NCBI GenBank assembly: GCA_030374735.1
Contig: JASCIV010000010.1
Coordinates: 22,747-86,746 of the forward strand
Direction: 5' to 3'
Source: Gracilaria caudata
Lineage: Eukaryota; Rhodophyta; Florideophyceae; Gracilariales; Gracilariaceae
DNA length: 64,000 nt
The first letter of the stretch is position 1; each line of letters begins with the position of its first letter. The notes below the pieces were generated by a model. The model did no database searches. It was not told where the DNA came from and was given only the letters and a program-made list of their open reading frames with translations. Of the stretch, positions 18,105 to 26,818 are shown piece by piece. The translations under genes were made by a program, and so were the position numbers.

Positions 18105-20147
18105 TTAGTCGTTCTTCTTGTCGCTTTCGCGCTTGTGTACACCTGTGAGCTCGCTGTCCGCCCCACCGCTGCTCACCTCCGCCCCGCCCTCGTCGAAATG
18201 CTGTCCAAACTCGTTCACGCGCTTCTTGTCCACCGGGTAAATCCATCGTTGATACAGCACGATCAGGAACACTACGTCGTCTCGGAAGCACGCCAAGCGA
18301 TGCATCCACGGCATCTTGATGATGAACGAGAACAGGTCGTCGATCACCGTGTTGAGCGTCTTGTACATCATTGCCTTCATCGGCATGTGCGCCACCGACT
18401 TCAATTTGTAGTTGATAAATATCTGTGGGAACATCATGATGAACCCGAATGCGTACACCGCCCCCACCAGTGAGCTTATCACCCACGAATACCACGATTT
18501 GTGTTTTTCGTACAGCAGAGAATACACCGCATAGCAAATCACCAATGGATACATCACGTACCCGAGATACTTCATTGCCTGATCATCATATTCCTTCGTC
18601 TTTTTCGAGTAGCTCTCGCGATCACTCATTGCAAACCACGGTATCACACCAAACAGCCGCCTGTGTCCAAACCGTTCAAACTTCACCGCCTTGCCCACCT
18701 TCCACACCGCAATCAACAGCCCCACCCCATTTCCAATCGTAATCATCCACGATGTCTCGTTGTCCCATAGATACAAAAAGATAATGGCCTCCATCACAAT
18801 ATTCCATATCATACTTCTCACCGACACCCCTTCCATGCTCTTGATGTTCTTCCAGTGAGATATATCATTCTTGAACGCAAGCATCTCCAAAACGCTATGT
18901 GCAAGCGACACCACCACCGTGGTGCCCAGCAGAACAGGATTCGTGTCCGTGAAGATTCGTTTCGAGTTGTCCTTCTCCTCTTCTCTCATCGCGCCCATGC
19001 TAATTTGCGTGTCCCACACAGTTTCAAACTGCTTGTACAGGCCCCATTTCATCAATGACATTGGTGAAAACGACGTTTCTATTGTCACCTGTTTCACGCT
19101 CTCGTTCATCGGTTGCAACATATCACTCAACAGCCAGAATTCATTCACTTCCAAAGGCGGGTAGTACTCACGAGTTTCCGTGTCCACCCTGAACTGGAGC
19201 CCCGCCTGTGGCGGAAGCTCGCCCAGCCTGAGCTGAGAGCCTGCTGTCACCACCACGATCGGCATCTGCGGCTTCCATACCTGATCGAAGCGCATGCGCA
19301 CCGCTTCACCAGTGCATTGCTCGCTTTCGCAATGTTCGCTTTCGCTCTCGCCTTCGCCTTCGCTTTCGCTTTCGCTTTCGCTTTCGCTGTTGCTTTCATC
19401 GTCATCATCGGCACCGCCAAGCAAGCTCTTGCCCTCCTTTGACAGATCAACCTTGCGCCACTTGACCAACTCATGTGCGTAATACAGCACATTCTTTTCC
19501 ACCATCTGATCCGTTAGCTTCTGAGGCTCAACGTCAAACAAGCTGTCCCGCACCACGAACACGTGTGCATACCACGTGGTGTTCCGTGACGAAACGCTAT
19601 GCGGCACGTCGAGCGTGATGTTCTTTGCCAAGTAGTTGGACTGTTTAGTGTTAAGCTCAAGTTGATCAGCGTGCCAAATAGCAGCCTTCTTGCCTGAAGA
19701 TGAGGCCTCTTCAAAGCTCATGTGCTCATTCAAGTTAGCAAACACGCGCAGTTGCAACGCACAATCCTGTGGCCACGCATGCTGCAAAGTGATCTGAAAA
19801 TACTTGGGGACCGGAGTTGCAGGCATTCCAAACATGGCGGTGAAAGGACTCGCCGCCGATTGCACCGTCTCCCTCAGTTCCTGCGGCGAAAGATCCGTTC
19901 TGGAGGAGACGGCTTCTTTTTGTTGCGCCCCCTTGGGCTTGAGATAATACTGATACAGAACGTACATGAGCAACAGGCGCATAACGAATTGTCGAATGGC
20001 CTCTCGTGCTTGCGGTTGCTGCGCTGCATTTGCGGGTTGTGTTTGTTGTGAAGTGTTAGAAGTTTCCGTGCTGACGGTATCACTCGGCTGAGATTCTCGC
20101 CGCGGCGCGCGGCGGCGACGGGCGGTGGTGGTGGTCTCTCCCGCCAT
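18105..20147 (-). CDS. CLPTM1 family multi-pass membrane protein
   Basis: 680 residues from ATG 20147 (MAGETTTTARRRRAP), matching the family's usual 630-680. The N-terminal 45 residues are polar. They are followed by FVMRLLLMYVLYQYYLKP (first membrane helix), the luminal CLPTM1 region, and a cluster of helices in the C-terminal third (AIIFLYLWDNETSWMITIGNGVGLLIAVWKV; YVMYPLVICYAVYSLLYE; SLVGAVYAFGFIMMFPQIFINYKLKSVAHMP). CLPTM1 proteins act in the ER/Golgi in trafficking, and the relative CLPTM1L scrambles GPI precursors. An acidic Ser-Glu repeat at about residues 245-277 is a local insertion. No intron. Confidence 0.92.
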   Translation of the reverse strand: MAGETTTTARRRRAPRRESQPSDTVSTETSNTSQQTQPANAAQQPQAREAIRQFVMRLLLMYVLYQYYLKPKGAQQKEAVSSRTDLSPQELRETVQSAASPFTAMFGMPATPVPKYFQITLQHAWPQDCALQLRVFANLNEHMSFEEASSSGKKAAIWHADQLELNTKQSNYLAKNITLDVPHSVSSRNTTWYAHVFVVRDSLFDVEPQKLTDQMVEKNVLYYAHELVKWRKVDLSKEGKSLLGGADDDDESNSESESESESEGEGESESEHCESEQCTGEAVRMRFDQVWKPQMPIVVVTAGSQLRLGELPPQAGLQFRVDTETREYYPPLEVNEFWLLSDMLQPMNESVKQVTIETSFSPMSLMKWGLYKQFETVWDTQISMGAMREEEKDNSKRIFTDTNPVLLGTTVVVSLAHSVLEMLAFKNDISHWKNIKSMEGVSVRSMIWNIVMEAIIFLYLWDNETSWMITIGNGVGLLIAVWKVGKAVKFERFGHRRLFGVIPWFAMSDRESYSKKTKEYDDQAMKYLGYVMYPLVICYAVYSLLYEKHKSWYSWVISSLVGAVYAFGFIMMFPQIFINYKLKSVAHMPMKAMMYKTLNTVIDDLFSFIIKMPWMHRLACFRDDVVFLIVLYQRWIYPVDKKRVNEFGQHFDEGGAEVSSGGADSELTGVHKRESDKKND

Positions 20148-20592
20148 TGTTGCGATTAGTGCCACAAGTCGTGAGCGACAAAGAGGGCGGCGTAGGTTGT
20201 ATACCAGGGCGGTGTAGGTTGTATACCAGGGCGGTGTGGCCGCCGTCGGGGTGGCTGGCAAGGAAGGGAAGCGAAAGCAATTGACTGCAGTACGGAAGCG
20301 TGCACGCACTGACCGCGCGCGCAGCCAAGACAAAACCCGGATCAAAAAATCCAACACCATGATGCGTGCAAATGCAGCCGAGCAACCTCAGCCACAAACC
20401 GCACTCCACCGTGCCCCACCGCTTGCACAAGACGTGCGACCCACGGCGGTTCTCCACCTCGCCTCGCTTCGTCTCTTCCAAGTTCAGATACTTGCGCCCT
20501 TGTATCTTGGCTTATCATCTGCGCTCTATCGCTATCACGAGCTCCATCTGCTTCTCATCGTCGCCCACAAATCTTCGTTTCCCCCATCGCAA
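20148..20592. promoter_or_regulatory. Divergent promoter of CLPTM1 and the ACT-repeat gene
   Basis: 445 bp between two outward-facing starts. It contains a perfect 22-bp tandem duplication at 20192-20235, close to the CLPTM1 start. In-frame ATGs upstream of 20593 exist but yield sequence unlike a transit peptide. Confidence 0.5.
20192..20235. repeat. Two perfect 22-bp tandem copies
   Basis: The unit gtaggttgtataccagggcg (first 20 of 22 bp) occurs at 20192-20213 and again at 20214-20235 without mismatch, 45-88 bp upstream of the CLPTM1 ATG. Confidence 0.95.
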
Positions 20593-21705
20593 ATGGCTTT
20601 CATCTCGCCTCTACCGCTCACCTTCCGCGCGCGCCACGCAACATGCGTTTCGTCGCCGTCTCGCACGCCCGAGGCTGCGCGCAGTCGCGTTGTGCGCATG
20701 GCCGCCAACGACGCCCCCTCCACCGCGGAGCCGCTGTCGCAGCTTCGCACCCAGGTGTACGGGCCCGAGGAAGACATCTGCACCTTTGGAGAAGAGTGTA
20801 ATCTTTCGGAAGAAATTGTGAAGGAGTCCCCCGCTCTCAACCAACTCGTGTCCAAATACGTCTTCCCCATGCGCGACCACAACACACAGGTCTTCTTCGA
20901 TAACTCCTTGTCAGACGACCACACTATCATGATTGTCTTCGCTGAGGATAGACATGGACTTGTGCTCGACATTGTATCAGTGCTCAAGGCGCTTTCGGTA
21001 CGAGTTCACCGCACCGCCAGCAGCGAGAATGATGCGCTTCAATTTATGCTCCATCGTATTGAAGGCGAGTTACGTTCGGTTCGCGAGCTCGGTATTTCTA
21101 TTAACAACTGCGTGGCCTTCTGGATTACTGATGAAGCCACCGGCGAAAAGATCTTTGATGACGGTCCCAGACTTGATCAGCTTACTACCTGTATCAAGCT
21201 TGAGCTCAACACACCTTACCCGCGTCCGCGTCCTGTCACAGATGACGCTTGGCATCGCATCTCTGTGCAGAAGAATCGTGCCGACCGCTACACTGTGATA
21301 TCTGTTCAGACTTCCGATCGACCCCGTCTGCTCGCCGAACTCACCAACGCTTTTGCCTCCATCAACATTGATGTCGCAAGCGCTACCATCAATACCTTTT
21401 CCGAACGTGTAGAGAACACGTTTTTCGTCACCAAAAGAGGCTTTAAGCAGCCATTGTCTGAAGCAGATATCAAACTCGCCTTGAAAAATGTCGCCAAGGC
21501 TCTACTCAAAGTCGGACAGAGAGATCCGTCGGAGTCGTTTTGGTACCAAGTACGAGACGGCACGGCCGTCATCATTGCCGAAGCTATATTTATCGATGAA
21601 GTCAACAACCGCGAGCTTGCCATGTTCCGTTTCTCTCAGTTCGAAACCCCCAACTTCAGGGGCCGCCTGCCTGACGTACCATATTGTCCCATTCTTCTTA
21701 AATAG
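20593..21705 (+). CDS. Plastid-targeted ACT-domain repeat protein
   Basis: 370 residues from ATG 20593. The first 45 residues (MAFISPLPLTFRARHATC, then Ser/Arg-rich to VVRMAAND) look like a plastid transit peptide. Two ACT domains follow: one at about 110-180 (IMIVFAEDRHGLVLDIVSVLKAL) and one at about 235-310 (YTVISVQTSDRPRLLAELTNAFASINIDVASATINTF). The arrangement resembles the plant ACR11/ACR12 group, plastid proteins that sense amino acids; ACR11 interacts with Fd-GOGAT and glutamine synthetase in Arabidopsis. A similar role in nitrogen metabolism is inference. No catalytic domain is attached. Single exon. Confidence 0.82.
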   Translation: MAFISPLPLTFRARHATCVSSPSRTPEAARSRVVRMAANDAPSTAEPLSQLRTQVYGPEEDICTFGEECNLSEEIVKESPALNQLVSKYVFPMRDHNTQVFFDNSLSDDHTIMIVFAEDRHGLVLDIVSVLKALSVRVHRTASSENDALQFMLHRIEGELRSVRELGISINNCVAFWITDEATGEKIFDDGPRLDQLTTCIKLELNTPYPRPRPVTDDAWHRISVQKNRADRYTVISVQTSDRPRLLAELTNAFASINIDVASATINTFSERVENTFFVTKRGFKQPLSEADIKLALKNVAKALLKVGQRDPSESFWYQVRDGTAVIIAEAIFIDEVNNRELAMFRFSQFETPNFRGRLPDVPYCPILLK

Positions 21706-22038
21706 TGATGATAAGTAAGCGTTGTTCAATTATTCAACTACGAAGTTTGTAGAACAAGCTATTCATCTTGTAAATTACATTCATGTCATTGTATCAGTGG
21801 ATCGCCCTCCTCGTCTCTCGAGCCGTTTACGAGACGTAGGTACGTTCATTCAGTCATTGTTTTCTCTCTACTAAACTTCTCGAGCTTCAGCTAGACCATT
21901 GTCCCAACCCATTCAGCTTCACACAAAAAAAAAAAAGTAACAGCTCGAGGAAAACTACCCGACAACGCGCTTCCCTAGAAACTTCTCCATGCTAACATTG
22001 TCTGTACCCTTGTAGGACAATAATCGTGACCCTTGACT
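21706..22038. other. Spacer between convergent genes
   Basis: 333 bp between the ACT-repeat stop and the phospholipase D stop. It has an A-run at about 21926-21936. Two 3' UTRs are expected; nothing else seen. Confidence 0.5.
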
Positions 22039-24817
22039 TCATGATACCAAAATATTCGGAATCACGCCAGAAGCTGTACCCAACACACTTGCCTTGGTAT
22101 CTGGAAATTCTGGAACCATGGCGCTGATGTTTCCATCGCAGTCCACCTCATAGGGATACATTAAAAGGTGACTCTGAAGTGGCAGTGGTTGAGGGGATAG
22201 GTAGTCAGCCCAGTTCCGTCTCGCAATTCGCTGCATTTCCCGCATGCATTCGACTGAGCCAGGGTCTTCCAAGCACGGTGGAAAGCTGGGCGCGTCAGGT
22301 CCTAACGCATGTTCAGCCCAAAGCCTCTTTCGAAAGCGAGCCACCTCCCCCTTTGGAAGCTGCTGCCCTACTGGAGCTTCTCCCTCATAACGGTGTTTTG
22401 GCTGATATGCGCTAAAAGCTATTTCTGTGTCTCGAACTCCACACATACTGCGCTCGTTCAGGTTTGCAGAGCCCGTTACCAAAAGCTCATCATCGGCAAT
22501 AAACAACTTCGCATGCTGATAGATGGGGTGCCGTCTTGATTTAGCGAGTATTTCCTCATCTCTAGTGCGAGGCCCTCGTGCTCTGAAGGAAGAGGTGCTT
22601 TGTTTTGTACTCCCCGCTCGGGAACTGAAACTGGTTTTTCGGCTGACAGAGCGACTGCCTCTTCCCGACATTGCTTTCTTTGTGTCCTCCTCGTAGCTTG
22701 CCCTAGGCCGCAACGGTACGCGCCATGGCTGCTCAAACGATGCTGTTGAGCTTGTTTCACTGCTCCCATCGTCATCAGCTTCATCTTCCATACGAGGTTC
22801 CCTGTTGCCCAAACAAAAAAAGCACAGATAGTCCAGTGGATGAGCATCCACTTGCGCCTCCTTAATTGCGTCCGCGACCTTCTTCATCATCATTTCCACC
22901 GTTCGCATTTGATAATACAATATCTTTTGAATCACAGCGTCTGCGGGGTAGCCTTCGGGGAACATTGGAATCACAGCATAAACGCGTATTGGGTTTCCAG
23001 ACGCAATGCCTTGGACAATCTTCAAGGCTATCTCATGTGGTATGAGGTTGGTCCCATCTTTGTGTCCGTCTCGAAGCCATTGATTTGAGCTGCCGAGAAA
23101 ATACTGCTGTTCAATGTATATGACTTTTTGCTCAAATGAAGGAAAACAAGTCGAAAACGTCAGTCGTCATATGAAACTCGGAATCGCGTAAGTCATTGGC
23201 TGTTCACCACCAAGACAGCAAAATATAAAGCCACGTACATCTACTTGTCGCGCGAGTATAGTGGACGTATGCATGATGAATGGATCGGTCGATACTCCGC
23301 CCTTTTTTGGTCTCCAGTCTTCTCCCTGCTTCCTTGTCGAAGACGGCCGAGCGCTCATCAATGGAACGAAACACTTGAATAGTCCATTTTTCTTCGTGTT
23401 CAAATTTCCCATCCACAAGGTTCTTCATGGAATCCAGATCTACCAAAAAATGCGGTCCTTGGCCTTGCCTTTTCCATCGCTCTTCAAAACATTCCACAAA
23501 ATCCCGAACCACAGGACCAGTGATCATGCTACCAACATCATGCCACGGTTCTCTTGGCCCGAGAGATTTTGAAACATCAAAGCAGGCATTGTGAAAATCA
23601 TTTTGATGAAAGGTCTGAAGGTTGTTGAAGGCAGAGTGTTCTGGGGTATCCCATCGACCGTACGTGAGATCCAATCCTCCGCAAAAAGCAACAAGCTGTC
23701 TATCATCTTCTTGCAGAGGGCTGTAAGCGGGAATGTCGGTAATAACAAGCTTCTCATGAAATGTGAACAAGCATGATACTAGGGGTGCATTAACGACCTT
23801 CTCTTGAAGCCTACCAAGCCGTGGAACCACGGCTGCTTTGACCTCAGAATTCCGAAAAAACGCTCGAGTGATTTCATCCTTTGTGTCCATCCATCCTTTG
23901 AGACGCATGATTGGATTACTGATAGAAAATACTTCATCCCAAACAAGAAGCAAAACTGTAACTCCTTGCGAGGCTTTCCATTGCAGGAGGTCGCCAAGAC
24001 GCATTTGAGGCAAATGACGATCATGATTAGGGACCGTTTCTGGCTGTTGGCGAAGCAGCTGTAACGCGGTATCGACTGACCAACCGGAGATATAAATAAG
24101 CTTCTTTGCGTGTAGCAAAGAGTAATAGATAGTTTCAAAATAGTTGCTTACGCGATGAGGTAAGCCAGGATGATCGGGAGAGGAAGTTGCGTAGAGTGCG
24201 TCGCTGCTGCCAGGAATATGCATGACACTTCCTTCGGGACAGTGGGCATCTTGGAAAAGTTGAATATGACAGTTCTCCCAAGAGCTGAAATAGGTACTTG
24301 GAACAGTAGGCTGGCCGAACAGGAGCATTTGATTAATTGGGAAGTAGGACACAGATAAATAAATGCTTCCGCGGTTCTTTGTCGATTCTTGGTGAATACC
24401 GTGCAGGCCAAGTAGAGGGAACCATCCGTCAACAATGCCCCAGACGACATGCTCTGCCTTAATTCGGACAAACCCCAAAGACTTTCGAGGATAGATGCCT
24501 GAGCGTTGGTCGCGAAAGGGGGAGGACTTCACATGAACGACAACGTAGGAGACGTTTGTGGCTACGTCGACGGTCTGTTTGTGATGCCATTGGGGACAAT
24601 CTGTGCCTGCAATGATATGAGTCTTCAAAACACGCTTGGAAGGCTTTGGAAGATGCTCCAGAGAAACTGTTGCGTAGGGGTTCAGCGCGGTTGGGGAAAG
24701 GATTCCTTTTGAGAGCCTCTCACGCAAACTTCGCTCGTTGGGCAGCCATAAGTCCTTCGCCTCTCTCACGTCGAGCTGCAGACGACCGTGAAGCAAAACG
24801 CCATGGATTAGGACCAT
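22039..24817 (-). CDS. Plant-type C2 phospholipase D
   Basis: Two exons: 23239-24817 and 22039-23123, with a 115-nt intron (gtacgt...aaaag). Splicing restores the conserved FIYIEQQYFLGSS, which neither exon has alone. The product is 887 residues. Start ATG 24817 (MVLIHGVLLHGRLQLDV) fits the usual C2 start; ATG 24841 would add eight residues. A C2 domain spans about 1-150. HKD motif 1 (HEKLVITD) lies near residue 355 and HKD motif 2 (HAKLFIADD) near 730, followed by ERSMCGVRDTEIAFSAYQP. This enzyme hydrolyses phosphatidylcholine and related lipids to phosphatidic acid, with the C2 domain giving Ca2+ and membrane binding. A Ser/Arg-rich insertion of about 80 residues sits just before HKD 2. Confidence 0.93.
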
Positions 24818-25647
24818 GCGGACGAGGTAGAAGGAGAACACTAGAGTCGTGGCCTATTTGCCGAATGCACTTTTGAAAGTGGGGATGACGTATGGGGGTG
24901 ACGGGAGATTGGTCGAGGGTACTCGATGAGCGTGAACAAAAAGGAAAGTCGGCGATATCTGTAATAGTACGATTCGGCGTCTCCCGCATGGGGCGGGATG
25001 ACATTGGTCGATTGCTCGTTCATCACAGAACTACTTGAGTACTCTACGTGAGTGTGAGGGCCGTTCGAAACAGCCATCGAGTGTTGCAGTCGCTCGAACA
25101 CGCGCTGGCACACGAGAGCATTGCGTTAATATGCACCGCCAACACGACTGCCACTGAACGGGTACACGTGTTTGTGCTCCCTCCAGCACTTCTTCGGGGC
25201 ATGATGCCTCGTTGCTGCCCTTCTTGATCAATACGTTGTGTTCCTTCCACCAGAGTTGGAACCTTGAGAGAAGACTTGTAAGCAGGTGGCCTTCCCTTCG
25301 TAGATAACCCTTCACGCGAACGCCTGTCCTGTAGTAACATTACTGGCTGCTTTTCTTTTCGCCGGGAATGGTTCCCGCCTCGTTTGAGAGCCACACATCA
25401 AGTGCGAAAGGGGATCGGTCAACCCCGTTCGCACCGAAACGCGCTGCGCATATTAATATCGTGCTGGCACGTGCACTGCTGTCCGGATACTATGCTCGCG
25501 TAAAACTTGCATCAGGCCGGTGCAGCATATTCTCAGAATAGACAGATATTATTATTCACCGGCCCTTCAGGGTTGGTCAAACCAACCTCCAGTTATCTTT
25601 GTAGAAACGCTTCCCGCATACGCCTTCGAATCTTCGCACAAATCCGT
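24818..25647. promoter_or_regulatory. Divergent upstream region of phospholipase D and TIP41
   Basis: 830 bp between two outward-facing genes. It holds one clear inverted repeat (25402-25434). The TIP41 frame is open back to ATG 25507, so part of this stretch may be coding if the longer start is used. Confidence 0.45.
25402..25434. repeat. 33-bp stem-loop
   Basis: gtgcgaa/ttcgcac arms (7 bp), one mismatch, then gggg/cccc, closing on a short loop. It lies 70-250 bp upstream of the possible TIP41 starts. Confidence 0.6.
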
Positions 25648-26562
25648 ATGGGCGCCACAACCCAGAACTCCACGCCCGCAGAACGGGCTCCGCCTTCTAC
25701 CGCAGCTCCATTTTCTCTGCATCCTGACAAGAGAGGCATAGATATCAAGCAATGGACCATTCGAGGAGTCGAGGGTCCAATTGCAGCAAGTGCAGTCGAA
25801 GAGCAAATGTCAAACCTGCTTGGCATCAAGCTTCCTGGTATGCTCTTTGATTCAAACAGCCTTCGTCTACGTTTTGCTTCTAAGCGTGTGACCACGCCTA
25901 CCGATGCACACCACGGCTTTGAATTGTCCTTCACAGCTCGCGATGCGCTAAAGATGGTCGGAGCGGCAGATCCGTCCATCAGGGTTCGTGCCGCTGTATG
26001 TTGGGAAGGAAAGAATCGTCGCAAGGACGTAGAAGTGACAAAAATCGAGCATGCCAGTGACTGGACTTTTTCCACAGAGTACAGGGGCACAATGAAACCT
26101 TCAACGACGTCCGTCGTTTCAGTTGAAACATCTTCCGCAGCGACAGAGGATCAAGTCAAAGCACTGGCCACTTCAAACTCGCTTGTTTCTATTGACTACA
26201 ATGCACTGAGAAATACTGAACTCCCGATTCTTTATTCATCACATATCATTCTCTTTGAAGACGAACTGGACGATAATGGAACCGCTTCATACAAGGTCCG
26301 CATCAGAGTCATGCCCACGTTCTTCTTCATTCTTGCAAGATTTTTTCTGCGAGTGGATGGCGTGCTCCTACGCGTCTATGATACTCGTTACTTCCATCAA
26401 TTTGACAGTGGTGTGTTAGTTCGCGAGACATCAACGAAGGAGGCGAGACTTGATTCCTCATGGGCGGGCGTTCATCCGTCAGTTCTGAAGGACCCGGACC
26501 TTATATCTCAAAGATTGCCAAAAAGATCGTCAACGCTAGAAAATATACAACTCGTCTCATGA
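25648..26562 (+). CDS. TIP41-like protein (TIPRL), regulator of PP2A-type phosphatases
   Basis: 304 residues from ATG 25648 (MGATTQNSTP); an upstream in-frame ATG at 25507 would add 47 residues without family similarity. The hallmark segment ELPILYSSHIILFEDELDDNG is followed by KVRIRVMPTFFFILARFFLRVDG and LLRVYDTRYFH, which is nearly invariant in TIP41/TIPRL. These proteins bind PP2A-like catalytic subunits and, in yeast, act with Tap42 downstream of TOR. The N-terminal part (IDIKQWTIRGVEGPI) also matches. An Ala/Ser/Thr insertion lies in the middle. It is convergent with the next gene, 256 bp apart. Confidence 0.92.
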   Translation: MGATTQNSTPAERAPPSTAAPFSLHPDKRGIDIKQWTIRGVEGPIAASAVEEQMSNLLGIKLPGMLFDSNSLRLRFASKRVTTPTDAHHGFELSFTARDALKMVGAADPSIRVRAAVCWEGKNRRKDVEVTKIEHASDWTFSTEYRGTMKPSTTSVVSVETSSAATEDQVKALATSNSLVSIDYNALRNTELPILYSSHIILFEDELDDNGTASYKVRIRVMPTFFFILARFFLRVDGVLLRVYDTRYFHQFDSGVLVRETSTKEARLDSSWAGVHPSVLKDPDLISQRLPKRSSTLENIQLVS

Positions 26563-26818
26563 CATTCTCGCGTAGTTGAACCTTTACATGTGCGGTATAT
26601 TGTATGAATGCTGCTTTGGCTTACTCGCCATGACCTCTAGTGCAGCATTGATACTATCATCATCATCACTTCACAAAACAACATACACATTCCAGACTCC
26701 TTCTCAAGATTCACATTCGGAATTCTGGAGGCAGGGGAAAGAATCAAAGAAAAGCTAGTGGATTACTCGAGTGAGTACGGCAGAAAACCAAGCACCCCGA
26801 GCAGACTCTGTCACCATG

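Noticed and set aside
26576..26758. 60-codon frame after TIP41
   Set aside because: Lies in the short gap between convergent genes, low-quality sequence, probably 3' UTR.
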